Assembly (NCBI GenBank): GCA_015233155.1
Contig: JADFYG010000001.1
Coordinates: forward strand, 124,001-188,000
DNA length: 64,000 nt
Source of the DNA: Candidatus Rifleibacteriota bacterium
GTDB taxonomy: Bacteria; Muiribacteriota; Ozemobacteria; Ozemobacterales; Ozemobacteraceae
Direction: 5' to 3'
The translations under genes were made by a program, and so were the position numbers. A model generated the notes under the pieces. The model did not search any database. It was not told the origin of the DNA and saw only the letters and a program-made list of their open reading frames with translations. The stretch's first letter is position 1. The number at the start of each line of letters is the position of its first letter. Shown here piece by piece: positions 1-8,378 of the stretch.

Positions 1-1
1 T

Positions 2-2308
2 CAGTCAAGCAACGATACATTGACTTCGACTGACCGCCTGGAAATTCAAAAAGAAGTTGTCCAGCTCAAGGAAGACATCAACCGTATTTCGTACGGCACC
101 GAGTTTAATACAAAAAAACTGCTTGATGGCAGCGGAACCGCTGTGGTTTCAACCAGCGATCCGAAAAACCTCGATGGGGTTGTTACCGGCGAAGTTCAGA
201 CCTTCTCTGATTTCTCAGTCACTGTTCTTCCTACGACCCAGAATGGGGTGGTAATGAAAGGGACAGTTCAGGTACAGCGTTCGAATATTTTCATGCGAAC
301 GGATGGCCAGGTCGCCAGTGGAACCACAACCCTTCAATCGATTTCGAACTTTTATGACCAAAACGGAACATTCATTCTGGATATTCCGCAGACGCTTTAT
401 GTGCAGGGCGATAACAAACAGGCCCCGTTAGTAGTTTCGAAAGATCTGACTGTCACTCAATTGGCTGCCCGCATTCAGTCGGCCATGACAACCGATCAGC
501 TCGGCCAGGGATTGCAGTTCGACGGGTCCACCGCGAATTTTTCCAACGTGGGAGACACCAACGGACAGTTGGAAGTTACCAGCGGGAAATACGGCAACGT
601 AGGCCGAGTCAATCTGGCTGGAGATCAAGCACTTATAACGGCCTTTGGTTTTCAGCAGGTCATCGCTCCGCAAGATCCTGTTTATGATGTTTCAAGCACG
701 AATCTTGGGACACCCGCTGGTGAGCGAACTACTGTCGCGACACAGATCGCCGGACACAGAGCCGCTGGGCTTATCCAGGGCATAGATCTGATGTTCCAGC
801 CTCCCACCGCCGCTTTTGTTAACACTTTGTCTGCAACCCTGGCCATTTCTATTCCAGCCGGCGGTTATACATTCAACGTTGATGATTCACTTTCAGCCTC
901 TGGTACTGCTAACATCGTGATTGCGTCAGGATCCTTCACGATGAGCCAGATTGCCAGCATCGTCAACAACACATTGACCGCTGTCGCCAGTATGAATGTC
1001 CGGGCCCGTATCAATGATGCGTATGCCTTGGAATTCTATACCCTTGACACTGGTTCAGCAGCCTATGTGTCGATATCCGGTGCCGCAGCCGGGAATTCCC
1101 TTGGCGTCGCCAATGGTCGATACACTGGTTCTGGTGGAAATGCTGGCCTCACCACATCGACGAATGCTCCTATCGCTAACTTTGATTTCACAACTCAGAC
1201 GGCAAAATTTACTATCACCGATTATCACGGAAATGCCGCAGTGGCAATCACTCTCAACTCAAATTTCTCCGCCGGTGGAATGACTTCTCTTGTAGACGCC
1301 ATAAATGCGCAAATTACTGGCACAAATGTTCAGATACGAGCCGAGAACGATAATGGAGTTCTTGCATTCCGTTCTCTGGAAACAGGTTTTGATTCGAACT
1401 TCACTATTGCTGATGCTGGTGGTGGATATCTTCTCAGCCGCTTAAATATTAACGATCAGTTTACTAACTCGGGTTTTGACGGAAATGCAGCTGACCAGAA
1501 CTTTGCGTATGAGCAGGCAGCGACGCATTTTGGATACGAGGTTCTTGGAAATCCCGCCACCGACAATCTTTCATTTGCAGTAATGGATGCGGATGGCAAA
1601 AGCTTCCAGGTCCAGGTAGCCGCAGCTTCGGCCGGCGTGGGGCTTGCAGGAGCAGGATTCATTACTATCCAGTCTCTCGCCAGTTTAATCAATGGGGGAG
1701 CCAGTAACACTGGTGTAAAGGTCAACGCGGAGATCTCGTCATCCACGGAGACCATTCGAATCTATTCTACTATTCCGGGTAAAACGGGGCGGGTGACTCT
1801 GACGGAACTCGGGGCGCCGGCATCGCCAAACACCTTGTCAAGTGTTCTCAATGTGGTCAGTAAGACCTACGACAACGGTTCGGGAGATTACACTTACAAA
1901 ATACATCTGAAAGATGCTGCTATCCAGTTCCAGGATGGACCGAACCAGGGGCAGGTCGCAAAATCAAATATCATACGAACTGATATAAAAGCTCTTGGCA
2001 TCGAAGACATCAATCTGACGAATGTAGCCGATTCTCAAACGGCCATTGGGTTGATAGACCAGGCGATTCAGCGAGTTTCCTCGGAGCGCGCCAAACTCGG
2101 TGCCATAGAGAATCGCATGACATATACGACCAACAGCCTCCGCGTCGGACTTGAAAATATGACGGCATCCGAGTCTCGAATTCGCGATATTGACATGGCA
2201 AGCGAAGTGACGCAAATGACCAAATATCAGGTCCTTGCTCAGGCCAGCCAGTCAATGGTAGCACAGGCTAATACAGCATCCCAGCGAGTGCTTGATCTGC
2301 TGAGATAA
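2..2308 (+). CDS. Giant flagellin 1 (5' end outside window)
   Basis: Filament subunit exported by the flagellar type III system. The frame is open from base 2 with no start, and its first residues (QSSNDTLTSTDRLEIQKEV) match the second half of the conserved N-terminal D1 helix of the paralogues downstream, so roughly 110 N-terminal residues lie upstream. 768 residues are visible, against about 300-500 for ordinary flagellins. A central region of several hundred residues is rich in Ser/Thr/Gly/Asn. The C-terminal D1/D0 helices are intact (ESRIRDIDMASE, then QANTASQRVLDLLR). It is the most divergent of the six copies and ends in LLR rather than LLK. I see no cysteine. TAA and TAG stops follow each other. 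Confidence 0.96.
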   Translation, partial: QSSNDTLTSTDRLEIQKEVVQLKEDINRISYGTEFNTKKLLDGSGTAVVSTSDPKNLDGVVTGEVQTFSDFSVTVLPTTQNGVVMKGTVQVQRSNIFMRTDGQVASGTTTLQSISNFYDQNGTFILDIPQTLYVQGDNKQAPLVVSKDLTVTQLAARIQSAMTTDQLGQGLQFDGSTANFSNVGDTNGQLEVTSGKYGNVGRVNLAGDQALITAFGFQQVIAPQDPVYDVSSTNLGTPAGERTTVATQIAGHRAAGLIQGIDLMFQPPTAAFVNTLSATLAISIPAGGYTFNVDDSLSASGTANIVIASGSFTMSQIASIVNNTLTAVASMNVRARINDAYALEFYTLDTGSAAYVSISGAAAGNSLGVANGRYTGSGGNAGLTTSTNAPIANFDFTTQTAKFTITDYHGNAAVAITLNSNFSAGGMTSLVDAINAQITGTNVQIRAENDNGVLAFRSLETGFDSNFTIADAGGGYLLSRLNINDQFTNSGFDGNAADQNFAYEQAATHFGYEVLGNPATDNLSFAVMDADGKSFQVQVAAASAGVGLAGAGFITIQSLASLINGGASNTGVKVNAEISSSTETIRIYSTIPGKTGRVTLTELGAPASPNTLSSVLNVVSKTYDNGSGDYTYKIHLKDAAIQFQDGPNQGQVAKSNIIRTDIKALGIEDINLTNVADSQTAIGLIDQAIQRVSSERAKLGAIENRMTYTTNSLRVGLENMTASESRIRDIDMASEVTQMTKYQVLAQASQSMVAQANTASQRVLDLLR

Positions 2309-2359
2309 TAGTTATCGGCTGAACCCCGTGGCGTAATTCAATCCACTTTTGTATCTGAA

Positions 2360-2385
2360 ATGGGCGTGTCGAAAGACACGCCCAT
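2360..2385 (+). terminator. Hairpin after flagellin 1
   Basis: A perfect 11-bp stem (ATGGGCGTGTC with GACACGCCCAT) closed by a GAAA tetraloop lies about 50 bases after the flagellin 1 stop. The bases after it are only moderately T-rich, so it may act as terminator or as 3'-end protection. Confidence 0.6.
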
Positions 2386-2428
2386 TGTGTCATTCGGAAA
2401 ATTCCTTCACGGTGGCATGATCGAAGGA

Positions 2429-2457
2429 TTGACATTTAGAAGCGGATTAACGATATT
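2429..2457 (+). promoter_or_regulatory. Possible sigma-70 promoter for flagellin 2
   Basis: TTGACA (2429-2434), a 17-base spacer and GATATT (2452-2457). Start would be near 2464, giving a leader of about 124 bases that contains the hairpins described next. No clear sigma-28 element is found at the distance seen for flagellins 3, 5 and 6. Confidence 0.4.
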
Positions 2458-2489
2458 TTTAAGTGAACACCATCAGATAGTTTGTCCCT

Positions 2490-2583
2490 TGGCAAGGATG
2501 CCGTGAGGATGGTATACAAGTCGAAATGGAATTTGTTCGATAGAACAAAATTCCATTCGTTTTTGTATTGTTCAGGGAGGAAC
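2490..2583 (+). promoter_or_regulatory. Flagellin 2 leader with CsrA-type hairpins
   Basis: First hairpin: GGC-AAGGAT-GCC at 2491-2502, extended by a T-G pair (2490/2503), with GGA in a six-base loop. Second hairpin: GTTC-AGGGAG-GAAC at 2570-2583, whose loop is the Shine-Dalgarno of flagellin 2. Between them, at 2526-2556, is an AT-rich inverted repeat (13 bases, loop GATA, 14 bases, one bulge) followed by TCGTTTTTGT. GGA in a hairpin loop is the known CsrA/RsmA recognition form; binding here is inferred. Confidence 0.55.
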
Positions 2584-2587
2584 GATT

Positions 2588-4891
2588 ATGTCGATGCGCA
2601 TAAATCAGAACCCGATAGCTATTCGGACTGTTGACGATTTAGCGATGACGAGTTCCCGCCTGGAAAAATCCATTGAGAGACTCAGCACCGGTCTGCGTAT
2701 CAATCGCGCGGCTGATGATGCGGCGGGTTTGTCATTCAGCGAGAGACTCCGGCGCCAGGTTCGGGGTCTTTCCCGGGCTATATCCAACGTCCAGGATGGA
2801 GCTTCCATGATTCAAACCGGCGAAGGTGCTTTGAACGAGACACAGGATATTTTGCAACGCATGCGTGAGCTTGCCGTTCAAGCTGGCAGTGACACTCTTG
2901 CCGGGTCCGATCGTCTCGAGATTCAGAAAGAAGTCACTCAGCTTCGCGACGATTTGAATCGCATAGCCGGAAACACCGCGTTCAATACGAAGCGGCTGCT
3001 TGATGGAAGTCAGTCTGCTCTCGTAAGTTCTTCATCGGGCGCTGCTCGTGGAATTGTAAACGGCCTTCCCGACACTACCACGTCCGGTGATTTCGAAATA
3101 AGTATTGCTCTCGTTACCGGTGGCATTTCTCAGATGTTGCGTTCCCAGATCTTTACCAAGCGCGATACCAATCCGACGGAGCTGGCGGAAGGATCCACGC
3201 AACTCCAGAGCATAGCTCAGTTCTACGATGCCAATGACATATTCGTTCTCTCCACGTCACAAACGCTGACACTCCAGGGAAATGGGCGTAATGCCACGGT
3301 TGAGTTAAACGGCCAGATGACGCTGGATGAATTGGCAGGCAGCTTACAAAACGCTGCAAATACCACAAGCGGATTGGGCATAGACTTCTCGACAGCAGCT
3401 GTCCGATCCACTGCTCAAACGAATATAGCCAGCATGGGCGGATACCTGGAAATGATATCCGGAGCTATCGGAGATTCCGGACGCATATCGCTAGTTGGTG
3501 ATTCTTCACTTGTTTCCAGCCTTGGATTCTCGACAGCTCGTGAACCAGTCAATAATGTAGTCGAATTCACCATGCGTGATTCTTACGGAAACACCCGCAA
3601 TATCCGCACGGAGACCGATCGTGCTGTTGGTCTTCTCGATGGAATAGATGTGCGTTTTTCCTCTCAGGCGGCTCAAATTGCTGGAACAAGCGGTCTTCAG
3701 GACGGACTTTCCATAAATACTGTGCAGACTTTTGCAATTTCTGCGGGAGGAGATGGATTTGCGAATCTTACGGTCCAAATTGACAGCGGTTACTACACGC
3801 TGGATGGGTTGGCTCGCAGCATCAATGCTCAGATAGCCGTGGCTGGCGTTGCCACGGTGGTCAATGGCCTTGAAGCCTCCGTCGTTGACGGACAATTGCG
3901 AATTGGTTATATCCCCCAGGCTGGAAGTACTGCTACTTCCACTATCAATATAACTGGTGCCTCGGGAGCCCCGACACTCGGATTTCTCGACAACACATAC
4001 TCTGGCTTCGTCGATGGCACAAAGGATACTTCACAGATCGTCAACGGCTTTTCCATGTATGTGGCTTCCGGCAACGGCAACTTTGCCCCTGCTCAGGTTA
4101 TGAATTTTCGCGTTTCCGATGGCGGCGCCGGAATAGCCGTAATCAATTTCGCCCCTGCCGGTTATACGGCTGCGGCGGGAAGTCTTTCAAGTGCGACGGC
4201 TACAGTAGCCGATCTTGTCCGTTTCACGGATTTTCAGGTGACGGCGAATCAGCAATTGTTAGCGAACAACGTTCAGGTAAGGGTGGATCAGATCGGTAAC
4301 ACCATGGCATTCACCAGTCTGCGTGTCGGACATGAACTTCCAGACAAAGCTGCCAGGATATTGAGTGAAGTCGCGATGAGTGTCAGTGCATCGGGGTCGA
4401 CGAACGCCATTGACTATTTTTCCAACATGTTTGGCATAAGTGCTTCCTCAATGTCAATTGGTTCCGGGGACAAAAATTTCCGACTTCACGTGGCCGACAA
4501 TCGGCCTCAGTTTCAGATTGGTGACTCATCCGGTCAGGTCATGCGAGTTGGGTTTGAAGAAATGAGCGCGGATGCTCTCGGCGTCGCGAATCTCGATATG
4601 ACTACTATCGAGGGAGCAAATCGGGCACTTTCTACCTTAAATTCGGCTATAGATAAGGTTTCAGCTGAACGTTCCAGACTGGGCGCATACCAGAACCGGC
4701 TTGAATCAACGATGCTTGGGTTGCGGAGTTCCTTCGACAATCTTACTGCAGCCGAGTCGCATGTCCGGGATACCGACGTGGCCGCCGAAATGATCGAATT
4801 CACTCGCAACCAGATCGTTTCTCAGACTGGCATAGCCATGGTTGCTCAGGCGAATCTTTCTCCGGCGAGTGTTCTCGACCTTCTGAAGTAA
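2588..4891 (+). CDS. Giant flagellin 2
   Basis: Flagellin of 767 aa. N-terminal D0/D1 (residues 1 to about 145) reads MSMRINQNPIAIRT, then SSRLEKSIERLSTGLRIN and LQRMRELAVQAG; the last is the segment that Toll-like receptor 5 recognises in other flagellins. The C-terminal D1/D0 is also standard (ESHVRDTDVAAEMIEFTRNQ, ending VLDLLK). The central part of about 500 residues holds a flagellin IN-type module (EASVVDGQLRIGY, then TLGFLDNTYSGF) shared with copies 3-6. It is more divergent than those four, for example FSERL where they have ISEKL. ATG 2588 is chosen because the Shine-Dalgarno ends 7 bases upstream; ATG 2594 is in frame but too far away. Confidence 0.97.
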   Translation: MSMRINQNPIAIRTVDDLAMTSSRLEKSIERLSTGLRINRAADDAAGLSFSERLRRQVRGLSRAISNVQDGASMIQTGEGALNETQDILQRMRELAVQAGSDTLAGSDRLEIQKEVTQLRDDLNRIAGNTAFNTKRLLDGSQSALVSSSSGAARGIVNGLPDTTTSGDFEISIALVTGGISQMLRSQIFTKRDTNPTELAEGSTQLQSIAQFYDANDIFVLSTSQTLTLQGNGRNATVELNGQMTLDELAGSLQNAANTTSGLGIDFSTAAVRSTAQTNIASMGGYLEMISGAIGDSGRISLVGDSSLVSSLGFSTAREPVNNVVEFTMRDSYGNTRNIRTETDRAVGLLDGIDVRFSSQAAQIAGTSGLQDGLSINTVQTFAISAGGDGFANLTVQIDSGYYTLDGLARSINAQIAVAGVATVVNGLEASVVDGQLRIGYIPQAGSTATSTINITGASGAPTLGFLDNTYSGFVDGTKDTSQIVNGFSMYVASGNGNFAPAQVMNFRVSDGGAGIAVINFAPAGYTAAAGSLSSATATVADLVRFTDFQVTANQQLLANNVQVRVDQIGNTMAFTSLRVGHELPDKAARILSEVAMSVSASGSTNAIDYFSNMFGISASSMSIGSGDKNFRLHVADNRPQFQIGDSSGQVMRVGFEEMSADALGVANLDMTTIEGANRALSTLNSAIDKVSAERSRLGAYQNRLESTMLGLRSSFDNLTAAESHVRDTDVAAEMIEFTRNQIVSQTGIAMVAQANLSPASVLDLLK

Positions 4892-4906
4892 ACCCGACTA
4901 AAAGCT

Positions 4907-4938
4907 CAAGAAAGAGAGGGGAGACCCCCTCTTTCTTG
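4907..4938 (+). terminator. Hairpin after flagellin 2
   Basis: Stem CAAGAAAGAGAGGGG / CCCCCTCTTTCTTG with one bulged A and a three-base loop, 15 bases after the stop codon. There is little T-run after it. Confidence 0.6.
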
Positions 4939-5196
4939 CTGTATGGCCTTGACAACTTCACCTCATCCACAGGCACAGATGCTGGGAATACACAGAACAT
5001 ATTCCATCTTTTTCCCGTTGTCTCCGGTATCTGCGCGGCATTTCCCATTGCCGCATTGGCTCGTATCCGCCAATGCGCAATTGCGAATATTTCGCAGGTG
5101 CTACGAAAAATGATGAAAATGAGTCATTTTAGCATGAACGGTAAACAATTACATTTCCCACCTGCTAATAATGACGAAATATCGCGAATTACCAGG

Positions 5197-5224
5197 GAAA
5201 GATAATACTCGTTTCGGCCGATAG
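5197..5224 (+). promoter_or_regulatory. Sigma-28-like promoter of flagellin 3
   Basis: GAAAGATA (5197-5204), 12 bases, GCCGATAG (5217-5224). This fits the FliA consensus TAAAGTTT-N11-GCCGATAA apart from one extra spacer base and mismatches in the -35. The -10 starts 164 bases before the ATG. The same element stands at 160 bases upstream of flagellins 5 and 6. Confidence 0.65.
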
Positions 5225-5333
5225 AGCCCATGTCAATAAGTAATAAAAATGAATAAAGGTAAATGTTTCGGAGGTGCATATTAAAAAGTAATTGAATCGA
5301 TTGACCAAAGACAATTTGACTTTTGAAACACAG

Positions 5334-5377
5334 CTGACATAAGGACGTGTCAGTTTAACAGATTCAAGGAGGAATCT
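5334..5377 (+). promoter_or_regulatory. Dual CsrA-type hairpins in flagellin 3 leader
   Basis: Hairpin 1: stem CTGACA (5334-5339) with TGTCAG (5348-5353), a closing T-G wobble and loop AAGGAC (5341-5346). Hairpin 2: stem AGATTC (5360-5365) with GAATCT (5372-5377), loop AAGGAG (5366-5371), which is the Shine-Dalgarno. The two GGA cores are 25 bases apart, within the distance one CsrA dimer can bridge. The B. subtilis hag leader has the same two-site plan. Confidence 0.65.
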
Positions 5378-5380
5378 AAA

Positions 5381-7669
5381 ATGCGTATCAATCAAAATAT
5401 TGTTGCACTTAACACTCAGAGCACTCTCGCGACTACAAATTCACGTTTAGAAAAATCAATAGCAAAATTGAGTTCGGGGCTTCGCATCAATAGTGCTGCC
5501 GATGACGCAGCAGGATTAGCGATCAGTGAAAAATTGCGCCGGCAAGTGCGCGGTTTGGCCAGGGCCATTTCAAACGCCCAGGACGGTATTTCGATGATTC
5601 AGACGGGTGAAGGTGCGCTCAATGAATCGACGAGTATACTTCAGAGAATGCGGGAGCTGGCGGTTCAGGCGGGGAATGACACCCTGACCAGCAACGATCG
5701 CCTTGAAGTTCAGAAAGAAGTAAATCAGCTTCGTGATGATCTGAATCGGATTTCCAGAAACACCGAGTTCAATACCAAGAAACTTCTCGATGGAAGTCAA
5801 ACCGCGAGTATCAGCAGCTCCAGTATTGCTGTTAAGGGTATTGTACAAGGTGGGGCTCCAAACGGCGTGGGCGGAGATTATGCAGTAAGCATCGCCCTTG
5901 TCAATGGTGGAATTGCGCAGATGGCCCGCACCCAGATATTCACCAAAATGGGAGCTGATTCCGCCTCACTCGCCGATGGCAGCACGCAACTCCAAAGCAT
6001 AGCACAATTTTATGATGCGAATGGTGTATTCGTTCTTGAGAATACACAGGCGATAACTCTTGTCGGAAACGATAAAACCTCATCGGTCAGCATAGATGGT
6101 CAGATGACGTTAGATAAGTTGGCCGCCAATTTCCAAAACGCGGTCAATGGTAGCAATGGACTGGATATAGCCAATTCGAAGATTACTCTGGTGAGTACCA
6201 GCACCACCGGAGTTGCCGGAATGGGGGGTTATATTCAACTTGTGTCCGGAACGATTGGGGAGAATGGGAAAATAGGGTTTTTTGCCGATCAATCCGTCTT
6301 GAGCGCTTTGGGCATAGCCACTACGCGTGAAGCCAAGAACAATCTTGTCGAACTGTCGCTAAATGACAGCTTGGGCAATACACGGCAAGTTCAGACCCAG
6401 ACCGATCGTGCAGTAGGACTTCTCGATGGAATAGACGTTCAGTTTGCATCCCAGGCCGCTCAGGTGGCCGGAACCCAGGGAATTGAGCAGGGATTGCTTA
6501 TTTCAGCCGGAGCCGTGGTAACAGCTACATTCCAGGTTCAGATCGGTGGCACTACGGCCACTGTTCAGGCCTCAGATGGTTACTGGACTATGGAAGGACT
6601 GGCGCGAGATATCCAGTCACAACTCGATGTTACATCCGGAGGAATCTTTTCCGGAGTTACCACGACCATTGTCGATGGTCAGATTCGGATCGGATTTACT
6701 CCCCCGTCGAATGCGACGATAGCCTCGACGATTACCATCTCCAATGCGAGCAACGCAGCCACTCTGGGTTTCCTGAATGGTACTTACAGCGGATTCGCGG
6801 ATGGCAAGAAGGATACTACAAAGATCGAGTGGGGTTTCTCTGAATATCTTGGTGTCTCTTCCACTACCAACCTTTCCAGTGGGACTTCACTCAACTTCCT
6901 GGTCGGCGATGGAAACGGTGGTACGGCCAGTATTACAATCATCACGGGCACTTTGAGCACCACTCAGTTCCAGATTGCTGATATGAGACGCTTCCTGGAC
7001 TTTCAGGCCACCGCTAATGAACTTCTTAGCGCCGCCACAGTCAAAGTGCGTATCGACCAGATCGGTGGGGCCATGGCGTTTACCGCAACCCGGGTCGGCA
7101 GGGAAAATGTTGATAACGCCGCCTCTATCGATAGCGTTGTGAGTCTGACATTGTCCTCCACGGCCTCCGTAGCCGGAGCTGATGTCCTTCTCAATACAAC
7201 ATTCGGTTTCGATGCTGCGTCGCAGATAGATTCCAGAGGATCAGGCGACAAGAACTTCCGTTTACACGTCGTCGACAATACACCTCAATTTCAGATTGGC
7301 GCCGATCAGGGACAGGCGATGAAAGTAGCATTCGCCGACATGAGTGCCGATGCACTGGGTGTCGGAAGTCTCGACATGACGAATATCGCAGGTGCCACGC
7401 TTGCCTTGGGCAAGTTAAACATCGCCATCGACAAGGTTTCCGCTGAACGGTCGAAACTTGGAGCCTACCAGAATCGCCTGGAATATGCTACCAACAACCT
7501 GCGAAGCGCTAACACCAATCTGACGGCCGCCGAGTCACGCATTCGTGATGTCGATGTAGCATCGGAAATGATCGAATTCACAAGAGACCAGATTGTGACC
7601 CAGGCGGGAACGGCTATGCTCGCACAGGCGAATACCCTGCCTCAGTCGGTCATGCAACTCCTGAAATAG
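5381..7669 (+). CDS. Giant flagellin 3
   Basis: Flagellin of 762 aa, starting MRINQNIVALNTQ, with standard D0/D1 ends and a C-terminus PQSVMQLLK. The central domain carries the shared elements STQLQSIAQFYDANGVFVLE, GLLDGIDVQFASQAAQVAG and ATLGFLNGTYSGFADGKKDT, and an SGDKNFRLHVVDN segment just before the C-terminal helices. These occur at equivalent places in copies 2 and 4-6, so the copies arose by duplication of a full-length gene. AAGGAGG at 5366-5372 sets the start 8 bases downstream. Confidence 0.98.
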   Translation: MRINQNIVALNTQSTLATTNSRLEKSIAKLSSGLRINSAADDAAGLAISEKLRRQVRGLARAISNAQDGISMIQTGEGALNESTSILQRMRELAVQAGNDTLTSNDRLEVQKEVNQLRDDLNRISRNTEFNTKKLLDGSQTASISSSSIAVKGIVQGGAPNGVGGDYAVSIALVNGGIAQMARTQIFTKMGADSASLADGSTQLQSIAQFYDANGVFVLENTQAITLVGNDKTSSVSIDGQMTLDKLAANFQNAVNGSNGLDIANSKITLVSTSTTGVAGMGGYIQLVSGTIGENGKIGFFADQSVLSALGIATTREAKNNLVELSLNDSLGNTRQVQTQTDRAVGLLDGIDVQFASQAAQVAGTQGIEQGLLISAGAVVTATFQVQIGGTTATVQASDGYWTMEGLARDIQSQLDVTSGGIFSGVTTTIVDGQIRIGFTPPSNATIASTITISNASNAATLGFLNGTYSGFADGKKDTTKIEWGFSEYLGVSSTTNLSSGTSLNFLVGDGNGGTASITIITGTLSTTQFQIADMRRFLDFQATANELLSAATVKVRIDQIGGAMAFTATRVGRENVDNAASIDSVVSLTLSSTASVAGADVLLNTTFGFDAASQIDSRGSGDKNFRLHVVDNTPQFQIGADQGQAMKVAFADMSADALGVGSLDMTNIAGATLALGKLNIAIDKVSAERSKLGAYQNRLEYATNNLRSANTNLTAAESRIRDVDVASEMIEFTRDQIVTQAGTAMLAQANTLPQSVMQLLK

Positions 7670-7709
7670 TAGCACCAGTTGAGTTTGCCTGATTGAAAAA
7701 GTGACTTGG

Positions 7710-7735
7710 CGTTATCCGGATACATCCGGATAACG
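7710..7735 (+). terminator. Hairpin after flagellin 3
   Basis: Perfect 10-bp stem CGTTATCCGG / CCGGATAACG with loop ATACAT, 40 bases after the stop. No T-run follows directly. Confidence 0.55.
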
Positions 7736-8337
7736 GCCGGACAGACTGGTCGAAACAGCGGTCAGCTCATACTCCATTATTGTTTGAATTAGTCTATGGA
7801 ATGGGTTTTGTCGTCCGCAGCTTACTATTCATCGCATATTTATAACGACAAATAGATACTAATACTTCATTGAGATTATGTTCTGAAGACATTATTAAAT
7901 GTTTATATCTAATGTTTAAATATAATAAATCTGTATCTGGTCAATTAAACAGACTTTATATGCAATAAGCATTCTAATTATATATTGAAAGGTGAATACA
8001 ATGATCTCTAAAAAACGAAAGTTCGTCAGCAGTATAATTCAAGAAAAATCTCTCGCAGCCAGAAGCCAGGATTCGCCCTGGCCCAGATCAATCAAGCAGA
8101 TATCGCACTACCTCGGCAGAATATCCGGAACTGTTGGCAGAAGTCCGCCGAAAGGGGTGAAGCTTTCATCCAGATCTAAATTTACGATATATGGTGGAGC
8201 GCCACGAGCCCCGGATCATTTAATGCGACCATTGTTCGTAATGACCAGTGCGACCGCTATTGAAAAATGCGGAAGCGATTCGACAGGCAGATGCAGCGGT
8301 TCCCTGAAATGCTTGTTCGCATGGAACCGGGCTTCAC

Positions 8338-8371
8338 GAACGCAGGGATGCGTTTCTACACTTCATGGAGG
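8338..8371 (+). promoter_or_regulatory. CsrA-type hairpin in flagellin 4 leader
   Basis: Stem AACGC (8339-8343) with GCGTT (8350-8354), plus a G-T pair, and loop AGGGAT (8344-8349) showing GGA. The Shine-Dalgarno GGAGG is at 8367-8371, 21 bases after the first GGA. Unlike the other visible copies, it is not framed by a clear second stem. Confidence 0.5.
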
Positions 8372-8378
8372 ATAATAT

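Larger units (their letters stand above)
4892..5380 (+). other. 489-base gap between flagellins 2 and 3
   Basis: Holds the flagellin 2 hairpin, a sigma-28-like promoter (5197-5224) and the CsrA-type leader of flagellin 3. Open frames here (for example 4936-5205) have no ribosome-binding site and no recognisable product, so I call no gene. Confidence 0.7.
7670..8378 (+). other. 709-base gap between flagellins 3 and 4
   Basis: The longest gap in the flagellin array. It has the flagellin 3 hairpin, then a strongly AT-rich stretch (about 7780-8000), then about 370 bases of higher GC. An open frame from ATG 8001 (weak AAGGTG site upstream) to TAA 8375 could encode 124 aa, ending 3 bases before the flagellin 4 ATG and running through its leader hairpin. 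The product looks like no family I know and is rich in Arg, Ser and Lys. It may be spurious or a decayed gene. Confidence 0.4.

Noticed and set aside
2536-2543. TTCGATAG as a sigma-28 -10 box for flagellin 2
   Set aside because: It lies inside the AT-rich hairpin, only 52 bases from the ATG, has no -35 partner at the right distance and would leave the first GGA hairpin outside the transcript.
4936-5205. 89-codon ORF in the gap between flagellins 2 and 3
   Set aside because: No ribosome-binding site, no recognisable product, and it covers the terminator end and the sigma-28-like promoter.
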